A stretch of 64,000 nt of DNA from Haematobia irritans (GCF_050003625.1 NC_134397.1:224316537-224380536); one strand, 5' to 3'. Numbered from the stretch's first letter, positions 1 to 14,100 are shown. Translations and numbers: made by a program. Notes: generated by a model not told the origin, from the letters alone.

Positions 1-3000
1 TTTTTAATTGGAATCGCGTTGTTTTGGTATACGGAGAGATTGTTAAAAAATAATATGGTAAAATAATATAATAAATAACAAATAAAATATATAAAATATT
101 TGTTATTTTAAATTAGTGAGAAAAATTTTCGTTTTTTTTTAAATAAATCTATCAATGTTCGTGATAGTGTATAAAGAAAGAAAACATCAGCAGAATAACA
201 ACCCTTTCATTTGTCTTCATTTTGGAATCTTCAATTATCAGGTAATATTCAGTGACGCTAACCTTTTGCAACAAAAATGTTTTATGATTTTTTATATTTG
301 TAGGTATTGAAATTGTAAAAGGAGGACAAAATCATTAGGCAGCAACTTATTAAAAGTGAAAAGTACAAGAAGAAGAAAAAGTGCGTTTTACAGTTGATAA
401 TATCACACGGAAATTGGAAATAGTGGAATAATAAACTAATATTTCAAAGAGATTCGATGCTGTTGATTCTTAATAAATATATTCAATATATTAATAAAAC
501 ATGTCTTTTATTGAAGATAAAATTGCTTATAGAAATAAATAAAATTGTATTTAAAAACGAAGGTAAGCAGTTCTAATTATGAAGTAAAAGTTTTACCACA
601 AATGTGTAAGATTTGTCGAAATGAATGAAAAAATTTCAATAAAATCATTCCATATATGAATTCAAATTAGTTAAATTTTTTCATTCTGTAGTATAGTGGT
701 ATATAAATATAGGAAAATGTTAACTAATATATGGAAAGCATTATTTCTAATTTCTACGAAAATCACATCGTTCAAACAAATAAAAATGTCTTTGGCGCTA
801 TACGAAGTTCAACTTTCTTCACAATGAGTTCATTTTAACTTTAAGAAGGGGTCACTTTTTTCTGGGTGTAGAGACCGTTTAAGGGAAAGTCTAACACGAG
901 CAAACACATACATTTCGAATGAAACACTCATTAAAAGGACAACTGAACTGTAATTATTGTAGAAATATGGAAATACAAATTCTTATCTCTCTACGCGGGC
1001 TAATTTGTTAAAAAAAATTATTGAGCTAAACCAAATATCAAAAGCGGGAAATGTTTGCCAAATGAACGGCGATGCCAGATTGAATTTTATGGAAAATCAT
1101 TTTTAAAATGTATGGACCTTTTTCAGGAAATTGGAATAACGCAGATCTGGTAATGCTAGCATTTGACAGTAACGTAAGCCATGCGAACGAACGAAAGGAA
1201 GTTAGAGAAACCCAAATCTAGACGAAAGTGAGTGACTGCCGTTCGTTCGCAATTGTTTTCGTTCGGATATCAGAAATAGGCTGTTATAGTCTATAAGACG
1301 CATTACTTTATTCCATGTTGCATTTCAACATTTTTACTAAAGTGTGACGGCCACCATATAACATATGAAATACATTTCGTACAATTTTACCATTCATATG
1401 AGATATTGTACAACTTTTAAACATTTGAAGTATTTCATTGGCTACTATGGAATTTCTGGCATGTCTCATATTCAGCGACGTTTCTTTGCGCAACACGCTT
1501 ATATTAAGGCGGATTCGCCATTTTCCTTTATTAACTGTTGCCATCGTCATACTCAAATGAGAAGGTTTCGGTAGTATTACCCTATAACTGGCCAAACAGC
1601 ACGTCTAAAAATCCCATTATGTATACATGAGTGCCATCTATTGGTTAGAAAGGACAACGCACATGTCATAGATGGTTGTATAGAAAGGGGAGTAGCAAAT
1701 GCAGAGTTGTGATGAAAAAAGAGAGTTGTGGAGACTGACCTTTCACAAAGTCGTGAGACAGGCATAGCACAACTGATAGCAACTCACGCTTGTCATTAGT
1801 GAAGTTGAAGTCAAAGCCAGTGTGTGCAAATAAGGTACTCCCATATAGGAGTTTATGTGGCGTTATTGTTGCTAGTGCGAAATAACCTGAAAATTTGAAA
1901 TATAATAATTTCGGTAAAGTTTTGGACTTTTTGAAATATTTTGGACGGTGTTATAGTGTTTAATTTTTTTTAATATAGATATTATTGCGACATTAATAAG
2001 CGGTTTTATTGGATTTATGTTAACTTCTCGTCATTTTATAAAATACACCTCGGGTAAGAATAAATGGACAATGTGCGCCAGCACAAATGTTACATTTCTT
2101 TTTATCTAATTATTATATTTTGCGAATAATAGGATTTGTGTCGAGACTAAGGGAGTTTGGGATTAAGAAACCCTGTGACACTACTGGTTTCGCTAATTGG
2201 TAATTCGCCTGTCATTTGGTCTATGGAGTTTTGGGACATACCTACCCTGAAGGCACTCGAAATCCCGAGGTTAATAACCTCTGCTATATGAAAACAATGT
2301 TGAGTGAGTACATGTAATATAACAACATGTTGCAGAAACTTTATACATATGAGCAAATTCTTTAAAAATTGACCACTCCAAATAAATACATTAAAAAAAA
2401 CTATTCAAAAAAACAAGAAATTGAAAGTTACAAGAAAGTAAAAAGAAGACGTAAATTTTTGCATAAAATTTGTTACGTAACTGGAAAATCACGTGGCTTC
2501 ACTATTTCAACTTCTCCATTTTGTAAAAACGCAAAAACAAAAATAGAGAAAAAAAAGAAATCTTCAAAATTTATTTAACAACAAAAAAACCAATAATTCA
2601 ATTTAAACAAAAAAAATTAAAAGAAAGAAAAAGTACAAAAAATCAAAAAAAGTAAAATTTTCGAAAAATATTTGAAATTCATTTAATAAAATAAATACAA
2701 AAATCAAATAGTAAGATTTTTGCAAAAATATTTGAAACCCTAAATAATGAAATTATATACAAGAATCGAAAAATTAAATCTTTGAGAAAATTTTTGAGAT
2801 ATTAAACATATAAAACCCTTTTTAAAAGAAAAACAAAAGAAACAAACACAATCACATGTTAAGCATGTAAATTTAAAAATAATTCAAAATTGTTACTGTT
2901 AAAAAAAAAAATTAAACAAAAAGAACGAAATCTCATATGAAAACCTGTAACCTATAGAAATAATTTTGTATTCGAATAATAATAGTAACATCCAAATTCA

Positions 3001-3002
3001 TT
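1..3002. other. Upstream non-coding sequence, no supported gene
   Basis: AT-rich. Only short open frames without recognisable similarity are present (for example 1308-1595 on - and 2369-2578 on +, the latter in a Lys/A-rich stretch). An 11-bp inverted pair built on GAACGAACG lies at 1183-1193 and 1240-1250. The 5' UTR or distal promoter of INPP5F could lie here. Confidence 0.5.
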
Positions 3003-3519
3003 TTTTTAATTTTTTTTTTTTTTTTTTTCCTTTATTGTTCCTCTTGGGAGCATAGGGCTTCTACAAGAATTTTATATCTACTTTTATCGATACATATAAT
3101 TTTAATATCGTTTAGTGTCTTGTTTATTCTTAATAATTCAGTTTGTACAGTTCTGCGCCATGTATTTTTGGGTCGCCCTGGTCTTCTCGATCCTTGGGGG
3201 TTCCACTCCATGGCCATTCTAGAGATGCTGTTTGTCGGTTTCCGTAATGTATGCCCAATCCATCTCCATTTTCGTCTAGCAATTTGTCTTGTTATTGGTT
3301 CTTCATTTACTTTTGTATACAGTTCTCCATTTGTTATTGTATTGGGCCAGAATATACCACATACTATGCGGAGGCACTTGTTGATAAAAGTTTGAATTCT
3401 TTGTGCTATGTTTTTAGACATGAGCCAGGTTTCGCTTCCATATAAAAGTATTGACTTCACGCACGAATTGAAAATCTTTATTTTTGTGTTCTGAGATATT
3501 TGTCTTGCCACAAAGACAA
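3003..3519 (-). mobile_element. 5'-truncated non-LTR retrotransposon, RT C-terminal end
   Basis: The minus-strand frame from 3511 to 3032 encodes the C-terminal part of a LINE polyprotein: SILLYGSETW, then RRKWRWIGHTLRKP and GSRRPGRPKNTWRR. These motifs are common to many invertebrate LINEs. The stop is followed at once by a poly-A tail (T run at 3011-3030 on +). An 11-bp direct repeat ATTTTTTTAAT at 3000-3010 and 3520-3530 is a plausible target-site duplication. Heavily 5'-truncated. Confidence 0.82.
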
Positions 3520-3530
3520 ATTTTTTTAAT

Positions 3531-4224
3531 ATTTAGTGAAAAAATGAGCATAGTGAAATAAAATGTATAACGAATGATGTTGATAAGAAAAAGTTAATAC
3601 AATTTGGATTTTATTATTAGCATTCCATTAGTAATTTGTATATTATTATATATATCTATTTCTAAGTGATATATAGCAATAAGTTTATATACAATTTTAT
3701 TTATGAAAAATTTCACGAAACCCATTATAATGAATTCGAAACAATATATTGAAATGTGAATCCATTTATGAAATTAAAAATGTGCTGAGTATTTAATTAA
3801 AGGATTGAGGATGTAGCCGGTTTGTAAGAGAAGTGTCGCGTCAATTTCTTGGGAGATTCTTTATATGAATAATGGGCTGAAAGGATCTCAAGGATGATCT
3901 ATATAAGGGTCATGTTAAGGGGGGGTAGCCTGACGAACCACATCCAACAGGTTCGGTAAATCATTAATAAAATTCATTTTCATTTCCGGAATTGTATAAA
4001 AACATTTAAAGAATGTCCGTCTGTCCGTCTTTCTGTAATAAGAAATTCATATTTGAATTTCTACTTGTTCACCGTTAAGAAAAATTAAAAGAGAAATTAT
4101 TATCAACACCTGGCACTATTTTTAAATGAATGGATAATAACGGATCGAAACCCACATTTCCGGCGAGCTACAGCCGCAGCTTAAATTCATAGTGCCACCG
4201 TTATCACCACAAATCTTGTCCATC
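3531..4224. other. Non-coding; contains a GTCY microsatellite
   Basis: No supported gene. A short GTCCGTCTGTCCGTCT run at about 4015-4032 resembles the GTCY block of DINE-1-like elements and may be a decayed end of one. Confidence 0.4.
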
Positions 4225-4445
4225 ACAAAAGCGCCGTCCAGACAATAAGTTTATATGGTCGACAGTACCCGTGTCGAACATATCCCAGAAATTGGCCACA
4301 TTATAAGATATGCTCGAAAACATAATCAATACTGCTGTTTGGTAATTGGATCAATAACACATTTATCGATATTTTACTTACCTCCGACAATTCTTAGAGT
4401 TCGGCCACACTGTAAGATTCTTTACAAGCACTGATATTCCGTCCG
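4225..4445 (-). repeat. Relic of the 251-bp TIR element found at 33970-34220
   Basis: Reverse-complement similarity to 33990-34200, for example CACACTGTAAGATTCTTTAC at about 4406 against its complement near 34010, and the GTCGAACATATCCCA segment. Diverged and without clear ends. Confidence 0.55.
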
Positions 4446-4708
4446 GAAAAACTTATAATCTGGATGGCGCATAATATACCTTTAAAAATGTTATACTACG
4501 TCCAACATGTGTTTGAAATCTCCTTTTTGACATTTAAAATTTTGCTATTGTATGAAAAATGCGAATTGCAAAACTTGAGCCTAGTGTGAGCGCTTAACAA
4601 CTTTTTATTTTACTTTGTACACCCCACATATAAAAGCTTAAATTGTTTGAAGATAAATCGTTCACTTTCGTAGTCACCAACAACTTTGGAACGCTTTTGA
4701 ATAATGAG

Positions 4709-4722
4709 GTTGTCATGGCAAC
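4709..4722. promoter_or_regulatory. X-box-like palindrome (RFX-type site) upstream of INPP5F
   Basis: GTTGTCATGGCAAC is a near-perfect 14-bp inverted repeat. It differs by one base from the RFX-factor X-box consensus GTTRCCATGGYAAC. It lies 376 bp upstream of the INPP5F start codon, a distance typical of proximal promoter elements. Binding by fly Rfx is inference. Confidence 0.35.
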
Positions 4723-4765
4723 CCTATTACCCCATAAATCAAAACAAATCCAAATGTCTTTGCTT

Positions 4766-4800
4766 TTATTGTCAGTTGTGTTGTCAGTGTCAAAAGGAAA
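4766..4800 (+). promoter_or_regulatory. Possible initiator (TCAGTT) and transcription start area for INPP5F
   Basis: TCAGTT at 4772-4777 fits the arthropod Inr consensus TCAKTY, and a second TCAGT follows a few bases later, about 325 bp before the ATG and 50 bp after the X-box-like site. No convincing TATA box or DPE was found at the right spacing. Non-coding 5' exons further upstream cannot be excluded. Confidence 0.18.
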
Positions 4801-5097
4801 AAATAGAGAAAAATATATTCCTCGAAAGAATTAAAAATTTACTTAGAGAAAACGCAAAAGTTATTAACTACGATTGGCAAAACCCATTTAAATTTTATTT
4901 TGCGGTCGTGTTAAAAACCGATTTGCTATTTTGAATCTGTAAACAATGAAATGTAATGTGGATAAAAACTCCATATTTGCTAATTAATCTTTAATTATTT
5001 CATAAAAAAAAATATTGTGCAAGAACAATATGCTGTGTTAATACCAATAGTATAGTTTAAAAAATTGTAATTAATCTTAATATAAAGCAACAACGAA

Positions 5098-5194
5098 ATG
5101 GAAGTGTTTCAAACAGATAACTATTATATATTCGTCAAACGAGAAAAGAGCCTTTGGTGGTCACGGACAACATCGGAATTTACTATAAAAGCAG
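5098..5194 (+). CDS. INPP5F: INPP5F exon 1 (start codon)
   Basis: The ATG at 5098 sits in a good fly context (CGAAATGG). The exon encodes residues 1-32 plus one base of codon 33, beginning MEVFQTDNYYIFVKREKSLW. This aligns with the very N terminus of vertebrate INPP5F, which begins MELFQAKDHYIL (from memory). The donor is GCAG|GTAAAT. The spare G joins GA at 14246 to make a Gly codon followed by WDLSSVDD, so the 9-kb intron 1 is defined by phase and homology. Confidence 0.88.
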
Positions 5195-8100
5195 GTAAAT
5201 GGAAGTAGCCAGTTTACACTTGCTATGCACATCCAAAGAAAGTGGATATGCTCATAATAAATTGATTAGTTTAACAAAATTTGCTTCCTGCTTTTTCCAA
5301 TTGTAGATAAACAAATAAGTTATCCAAGTTTCTGTTTAGATGGTTCGGTGGTGGGGGTTGGTCACAAAAGTTAAGCATTGATTTTTTACAATAGGGGGGA
5401 TGTATTAATAATTCGTACTTGCATTAACAGTGAGTCACGGAATGTAAAGAATAAAATAATTCTGAATCGTCAGATTGCCAGCAGTTGAAAGGGGGTGGAG
5501 ATTTGGTGTCTGGATTTATATATTATTCAAAATTCAATAATAAATGAGTTTTGATAATGTGTATTGCTTTGTTTAAGAATAAATTGATTTGTAAGGCGTT
5601 TACCCTTATCCAAGTTTTTGCACATTATTTGACTTTCTAAAATAAAAAAGACAAATATGTGTTTTTTTAAATATGAAACACAAATAAATTAAAATTTTAC
5701 TTTGTCCGCCTTTTGTTACGTTTATGATTCTATCTTCTCCTACAAGGAATCAATTTTAACTATGACACTTGTCGGTGGCTATTATACAAAAACTATGATT
5801 AGTGTCTCTAATTCATTATAACCCAATGCTTAGGTCCTTCTAAGATATTTTGTGAACGGGTCACTCATAAAATTGGTGCATTCTCTAGTGTATTGTGTAT
5901 TTCATCAGTCATGTCCCGCTCTGATTGCCTTTCATACCCCATGACCCTTCATGCCGCTAAATATTTACCAACACAATTTTTTTAACTTCTAGTAGCATAT
6001 CATGGGGACTTGATGATTTGTCGATTAATTTCTGCCAGATAAACCAAAGGTACGCGTGTCTTGTAGCCGTTTTTGTGCTGTTGAGGAACATGTCAGGCAC
6101 GCTATTTTTAAATCTGCATTGTCATGCAAAATCACCCTACCAATAGATTCTTCTTAACTCTGTGTAAGAGAGTTATCTTGGGAGCCTTTTATTTCTAATC
6201 CTATGCGGTGACCGTTGGGAACATTCCTCATGATGACCTCTATAGCCATTTTTATTGTTTGGTAGTCTTCTTCCCAAGACGATGGTTAGGTTAGGTTAGG
6301 TTAGGTATAGTGGCAGACTCATATTGCAGGCTCACTTAGACTATTCAGTCCATTGTAGGGTTGTCACTCGGGTTGTCACTAAATCCCGTCACGAAATCCC
6401 AGGATTTTTTACTTTGAATAATTCCAATTTATTAAATTTGTGGCTTTTTATGATTGTTTATTAATACATTGGAGTGTTCATTCAGTGCAAACGCCCCTTA
6501 GATTTCATACCCGAAAATTGAGTTAATGAACATTTAATGTATACCTTGAGTAAGAATTTACTATACATGAGGTAAAAAAAAAACAAAATTTTATCAAATA
6601 ACGAAGTAAACGATAAGGTCCTGCTTTGAACATTGAGTTCATGTGAAATGGAATTCGTGCAACATAAAATAATAAGCAATGATGAAAGGTCCGTCGACAA
6701 TATGACAAAATCGCGTTTATCTGATAAAAATTAGGATGCCTTGATATTTTTAAAAAGTTACTTACAACGATTAAGTACGAAAAACAAACAAGTATACATG
6801 GCCGTAAGTTCGGCCAGGCCGAATCTTATGTACCCTCCACGTGGAAACTTCTACGAAAGACTGTCATCTACAATCGAATTACTTGGGTTGTGGTGTCTTA
6901 AATCGTTTTCTAAATTGTGAGTTAGTCCATACGTGATATATATTAGACAAAAAAGGTATGTGTATGTAAGTCTACAAATAATTACGAATCGATATGGACT
7001 TTTGCACGGTACGTAGGGAGCCAGAATGGAAATATGGGGGTCGCTTATATGGGGGCTATATACAATCATGAACTTGATATGGACCAATTATTGTGTGATT
7101 GGGGTTCGATTTATCTGAGGTCTATATATAACTATAGACCGATATGGACCTAGTTAGACATGGTTGTTAACGGTCATATACTAGCACAATGTACCACATT
7201 TCAACTGACTCGGATGAAATTTGCTCCTCCAAGAGGCTCCAAAACCAAATCTCGGGATCGGGACTGATATGGACTACTTTTGGCATGGTTGTTAAATATC
7301 ATATACTACCACCACGTATCAAATTTCAACCAGATCGGATGAATTTTGCTTCTCCAAAAGGCACCGGAGGTCAAATCTGGGGATCGGTTTATATGGGAGT
7401 TATATATAATTATGGACTGCTATGAACCAATTCCTGCATGGTTGTTGGATACCATATACTAACATCACGTACCAAATTTCAACCGAATCGGACGAATTTT
7501 GCTCTTCCACGGGGCTTCGGAGGTCAAATCTGGGGATCGATTTATATGGGGCCCATATATAATTATGGACCGATTTCGACCAATTTTTGCATGGGTGTTT
7601 GAGACCATATACGTACCAAATATCACCTGAATCGGACGAATTTTGGTCTTCCAAGAGGCTCCGGAGGTCAAATCTGGTGATCGGTTTATATGGGGCCTAT
7701 ATATAATTATGTGGACCAATTTTTGCATGGTCATTAGAGACCATATACTAACACCATGTACCAAATTTCAGCCGGATCGGATCAAATTTGCTTCTCTTAG
7801 AGGCTCCGCAAGCCAAATCGTGGGATCGGTTTATATGGGGGATATATATAATTATTGACCGATGTGCACCAATTTTTGCATAGTTGTTAGAAACCATATA
7901 CTAACACCATGTACCAAATTTCTGCCGGTTCGGATGAAATTTTCTTCTCTTAAAGGCTCCGCAATCCAAATCTGGTGATCGGTTTATATGGGGCCTATAT
8001 ATAATTATTCACCGATGTGGACGAATTTTTGCATGGTCATTAGAGACCATATGCCAACACTATGTACCAAATTTCAGCCGGATCGGATCAAATTTGCTTC

Positions 8101-11100
8101 TCTTAGAGGCTCCGCAAGCCAAATCGGGGGATCGGTTTATATGGGGGCTATATATAATTATTGACCGATGTGGACCAATTTTTGCATAGTTGTTAGAAAC
8201 CGTATACTAACACCATGAACCAAATTTCAGCCGGATCGGATGAAATTTTCTTCTCTTAGAGGCTCCGCAATCAAAATCTGGGGATCGTTTTATATGGGGG
8301 CTATATATAATTATGGACCGATGTGGACCAATTGTTGCATGGTTGTTAGAGACCATATACTTACACCATGTACCAAATTTCAGCCGGATCGGATGAAATT
8401 TGCTTCTCTTAGAGGGTCTGCAAGCCAAATTTGGGCGCTATACGTAAAAGTGGACCGATATGACCCATTTGCAATACCATCCGACCTACATCAATTACAA
8501 CTACTTGTGCCAAGTTTCAAGTCGATAGCTTGTATCGTTCGGAAGTTAGCGTGATTTCAACAGACGGACGGACGGATGGAATTGCTCAGATCGACTCAGA
8601 ATTTCATCACGACCCAGAATATATATATACTTCATGGGTTCTTAGAGCAATGTTTCGATGTGGTTCAAACGGAATGACAGAGTTAATATACCCCCATCCT
8701 TTGGTGGAGGGTATAAAAATCCTTAAAATATTTTGTTGAGTAAGAAAGCGATATGAAATTGCTTGTTAATTAACTTTTTTTTTATTTTTCTATTTTTTCA
8801 TATTGTTTAGTTGGAGTAAGTTTTCGTTAAGTATGATAGCAATTTGAAATTGCTTTTTAATTTACTCTTACGTTCCTTTTTTTTTGTTAAAAAATTGAAG
8901 TAAACTAAATTGGTTTAATGTACAACAATTTTTTGGTGATGTATTTAAAAAATCACGAAATCTTCTTATCACTGAGTTCTAATAAAATTCAATGACAAGG
9001 GAACTCCACATTGCATAGAAAACACTTAAAGAAGGTTTGAAACCCTCAAAAATGTCACCAGCATTACAGGGAGGGGATAATCCACCGCTGAAAAAAATTT
9101 TTGGCGTTGGGTCGAAACTGGGTTTGAACCCACGACCCTGTATATGCAAGGCGGGCAATGTACCACGGTGGCTCCATCCAGGACGATGCTGCTCTGATAA
9201 AAAAGATAGATTTGCCTCCGTGTGAATTCTGGCTATTCACAAAGGCGTCTACTCCGGGGCGAGGAATAAGGAGATAAAAACTGCATGGGAAAGGAGCTAA
9301 TGCTATACCGGAAAAAGGTTATTTGGCATGTTGTTGTTATCGTTACAGTGTTGTGTTATTCTCCATTTCTATTTTACGGTTTTGGTACATCAGCTTGTAT
9401 TCACATTTAGGAACTCTGCGACTAAGATGGGATGCATTCAGTGTAATCTGTTGGTGAGTCGGATAGGATTGTCCGGGCAAGCGAAAAGGTCAGGCAAATC
9501 ATGGGCCATTGGTTGTAGATCCCATAAACCAGAACGAGTCCATCAAAATATGATTTATGTGTAGCATTTGATCACGTGTATTTTGGCCCAAAGAATATAG
9601 GGGTTGGAACTGGAATATGAACGCATTTAAAGCTAACATTTTCATCATGTTATATTTTATTTTTAAATATTGAAATCCTTAGCTATTTCTCGCTAGTCAT
9701 CCTTCTGTGTTGTAGGTGTAAATAAAAATCATAGCCTGTAATTTGTTGGTAATTACATGGTTTGACCATGCCTAATAAATCTAATATCATTGTTTATCCT
9801 TAAATTATATCCATATTTTTTCAATACATCCACCAATTCTCCTTAATTGATTTAGTCACGCAAGTTTCTGGTTTGACACTAAAGTTTATTCTTGGAAGGT
9901 GAATGTCGCTGCATGACCTAATTTCAGGCTAAATTTATATGATTTTAAATGATGACACTTTGTTGCATATTGTATTTATTATTAATAAACTTGAATAATT
10001 TGTTGGAAAAAAGGGAATACTTGGAAATTCGATATTTGATTAAACTGACATTTTGATATCTTAGGCCATCTATCGCAATAGAACCCACTTTAATAGCTTT
10101 CAAATCGTTTGGCTGAAAAAGGGGTATTGTGTGCCTATATTTACAACTTTTACTAGCTTTTCTCACCATCCAAAATAATAGGCTATGCAATAATTGAAAA
10201 TAGAATAGAATGAAAAGTCATTCAGTTGGCAATATTTCATATTTACACAAAATAAAATAATTTAAGAAGAATTTTGAAATTTTTTAACTGCGTGCAAAGG
10301 AATATAGGAATCGGAATTGGGGAACAAAAACAAATATTAATCATCCAAAATTGGTTTATAGTTTTTCCAAATACTACCCATTAAGATCTATATACCTTTG
10401 CATACGTTTGAACCAATTGTTGAAGCACTTTGTCACTCTAATCGAGGTATCTGAACGCAGCAACCGCATCTTAAGGTGTCGAAAAACGTCGACATATCAT
10501 TTTCTTTATTACGTACGGGAATAAGACAAAATCATTTTGTCAAAATCTTATTTCAATAGAAAATTTTCTTTTTAGAGAAAATTTTATTTCTATAGAAAAT
10601 TTTGTCAAAATTTTACTCCTAATGAAAATTTTATTCCTAAATTAAAGTTTATCAAAATTTTAATTCTATAGGATTTTGTCAAAATTTTATTCTTAAGGCC
10701 GGTATGCACCTCTAGCGAAAAATTTCATTCCCATAAGAAATGCATTGCTTTTTATGCTAACGAAATTTTCGGTAGCTTTCAATTTCGTAAGCTGGTACGC
10801 ACCTCTAATGAAAATAACAGGGTTGTCAAAAGCATATTTTGGCAGCAAACATTTAATTTATTACAATCATTGTGTGCGTAAAAGTTTTAAAAGGTCTGTA
10901 AATAATAAACAATTTATTTGAGGAATATTTGGAACATATATTAACAATTTTTAAAAAAGATTAGCTGGTTTAAAATTTGTGTACACAGCCCTGTTTTTTT
11001 TTTGTTGTAGACTTAAATAAATTTTTGCTACCGAAAATTTCGCTAGAGGTGCATACCGTCCTTTAGAGAAAATTTCATCAAAATTTTATTCCTAAAGAAA

Positions 11101-14100
11101 ATTTTACCAAAATTTTTTCCTAAAGAAAATTTTGTCAACATTTTATTTCTATACAAAAATTCTATAGGGTTTTGTAAAAATTTTATTCCTAGCGAAAATT
11201 TCATCAAAATTTTATTCCTAAACAAAATTTTATCAAAATTTTTTTCCTAAAGCAAATTTTGTCAAAATTTTATTTCTATCGAAAATTTTGTCAAAATTTT
11301 AGTTCTGTAGAAAATTTTGTCCAAATTTTATTTCTATAGACAATTTTGTCAAAATTTTATTTCTATAGAAAATTTTGTCAAAATTTTATTTCTGTAGAAA
11401 ATTTTGTCAAAATTTTATTTCTGTAGAAAATTTTGTCAAAATTTTATAGCTATAGAAAATTTTGTCAAAATTTTATAGCTATGAAAATTTTGTCAAATTT
11501 TTATTCCTATCGAAATTTTTTGTCAAAATTTTAATTCTATCGAAAATTTTGTCAAAATTTTATTTCTATAGAAAATTTTGTCAAAATTTTATTTCTATAG
11601 AAAATTTTGTCTAACTTTTATTTCTATAGAAAATTTTGTTAAAATTTTATTTCTGTAGAAAATTTTGTCAAAATTTTATTTTTATAGAAAATTTTATCCA
11701 AATTTTATTTTTATAGAAAATTTTATCCAAATTTTATTTTTATAGAAAATTTTGTCAAAAATTTATTTCTATAGAAAATTTTATCAAATTTTTATTTCTA
11801 TAGAAAATTTTGTCAAATTTTTATTTCTATAGAAAATTTTATCAAAATTTTATTTCTATAGAAAATTTTGTCAAAATTTTATTTTTATAGAAATTTTTGT
11901 CAAAATTTTATTTCTATAGAAATTTTTGTCAAAATTTTAATTCTATAGAAATTTTTGTCAAAATTTTAATTCTATCTAAAATTTTGTCAAAATTTTATTT
12001 CTATAGAAAATGTTGTCAAAATGTTATTTCTATAGAAAATTTTGTCCAAATTTTATTTTTATAGAAAATTTTGTTAAAACTTTATTTCATTAGAAAATTT
12101 TGTCAAAATTGTATTTCTATAGAAAATATTGTCAAAATATTATTTCTATAGAAAATTTTGTCAAAATTTTATTTCTATAGAAAATTTTGTCAAAATTTTA
12201 TTTTTATAGAAAATTTTGTCAAAATTTTATTTCTATAAAGGGTGATTCTTTTGAGGTTAGGATTTTCATGCATTAGTATTTGACAGATCACGTGGGATTT
12301 CAGACATGGTGTCAAAGAGAAAGATGCTCAGTATGCTTTGACATTTCATCATGAATAGACGAACGATCTGCCACAACGTCGAATTTTCAGTGAATGGGCC
12401 CTAGAAAAGTTGGCAGAAAATCCGCTTGTTTATCGACAAATTTTGTTCAGCGATGAGGCTCATTTCTGGTTGAATGGCTACGTAAATAAGCAAAATTGCC
12501 GCATTTGGAGTGAAGAGCAACCAGAAGCCGTTCAAGAACTGCCCATGCATCCCGAAAAATGCACTGTTTGGTGTGGTTTGTACGCTGGTGGAATCATTGG
12601 ACCGTATTTTTTCAAAGATGCTGTTGGACGCAACGTTACGGTGAATGGCGATCGCTATCGTTCGATGCTAACAAACTTTTTGTTGCCAAAAATGGAAGAA
12701 CTGAACTTGGTTGACATGTGGTTTCAACAAGATGGCGCTACATGCCACACAGCTCGCGATTCTATGGCCATTTTGAGGGAAAACTTCGGAGAACAATTCA
12801 TCTCAAGAAATGGACCGGTAAGTTGGCCACCAAGATCATGCGATTTGACGCCTTTAGACTATTTTTTGTGGGGCTACGTCAAGTCTAAAGTCTACAGAAA
12901 TAAGCCAGCAACTATTCCAGCTTTGGAAGACAACATTTCCGAAGAAATTCGGGCTATTCCGGCCGAAATGCTCGAAAAAGTTGCCCAAAATTGGACTTTC
13001 CGAATGGACCACCTAAGACGCAGCCGCGGTCAACATTTAAATGAAATTATCTTCAAAAAGTAAATGTCATGGACCAATCTAACGTTTCAAATAAAGAACC
13101 GATGAGATTTTGCAAATTTTATGCGTTTTTTTTTTTTGTTAAAATTTTAATTCTATCGAAAATTTTGTCAAAATTTTATTTCTATAGAAAATGTTGTCAA
13201 AATGTTATTTCTATAGAAATTTTTGTCAAAATTTTAATTCTATCGAAAATTTTGTCAAAATTTTATTTCTATAGAAAATATTGTCAAAATGTTATTTTTA
13301 TAGAAAATTTTGTCAAAATTTTATTTTTATAGATAATTTTGTCAAAATTTTATTTCTGTAGAAAATTTTGTTAAAACTTTATTTCTGTAGAAAATTTTGT
13401 CAAAATTTTATTTCTGTAGAAAAATTTGTCAAAATTTTATTTCTGTAGAAAATTTTGTCAAATTTTTATTTCTATAAAAATTTTTGTCAAATTTTTATTT
13501 CTATAGAAAATATTGTCAAAATGTAGGTCATCTTGATATTTTAGTTATCTATGGCTTCAAAAGCTCAATCTTTATAACTCTAACGTCTATATCAACTACT
13601 TTTTAGGAAAACTGCTTGCTCTTTAAATATATTCAAATTTCCATGTTTGTTATGGTAGACCAGGCTATATTTTTGTGTATAACTTTTTGATTTCAATAAT
13701 TTTCAATATAAAGGCCGGTATGCACCTCTAGCGAAATTTTCGGTAGCAAAAATTTATTTAAGTCTACAACAAAAAAACAGGGCTGTGTACACAAATTTTA
13801 CAAAATGCATTGCTATTTATGCTAACGAAATTTTCGGTAGCGTTCAATTTCGTAAACTGGTACGCACCTCTAATGAAAATAACAGGGTTGTCAAAAGCAT
13901 ATTTTGGCAGCAAACATTTAATTTATTACAATCATTGTGTGCGTAAAAGTTTTAAAATGTCTGTAAATAAACAATTTATTTGAGGAATATTTGGAACATA
14001 TATTAACAATTTTTAAAAACGATTAGCTGGTTTAAAATTTGTGTACACAGCCCTGTTTTTTTGTTGTAGACTTAAATAAATTTTTGCTACCGAGAATTTC

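Noticed and set aside
2369..2578. 69-codon Lys-rich frame
   Set aside because: A-rich low-complexity DNA; no ATG context or similarity.
6287..6305. Telomere repeat (TTAGG)n
   Set aside because: Only about four repeats at the end of a SINE sequence seen elsewhere in the window; not a telomere.
9103..9180. Functional tRNA gene
   Set aside because: Has a B-box-like motif but no proper cloverleaf with acceptor pairing; continues into SINE body sequence.
10540..12238. CRISPR-like array
   Set aside because: Regular 29-bp periodicity but no unique spacers; it is a eukaryotic satellite.
13069..13332. 87-codon frame after the mariner element
   Set aside because: Also satellite translation, starting in the residual mariner 3' region.
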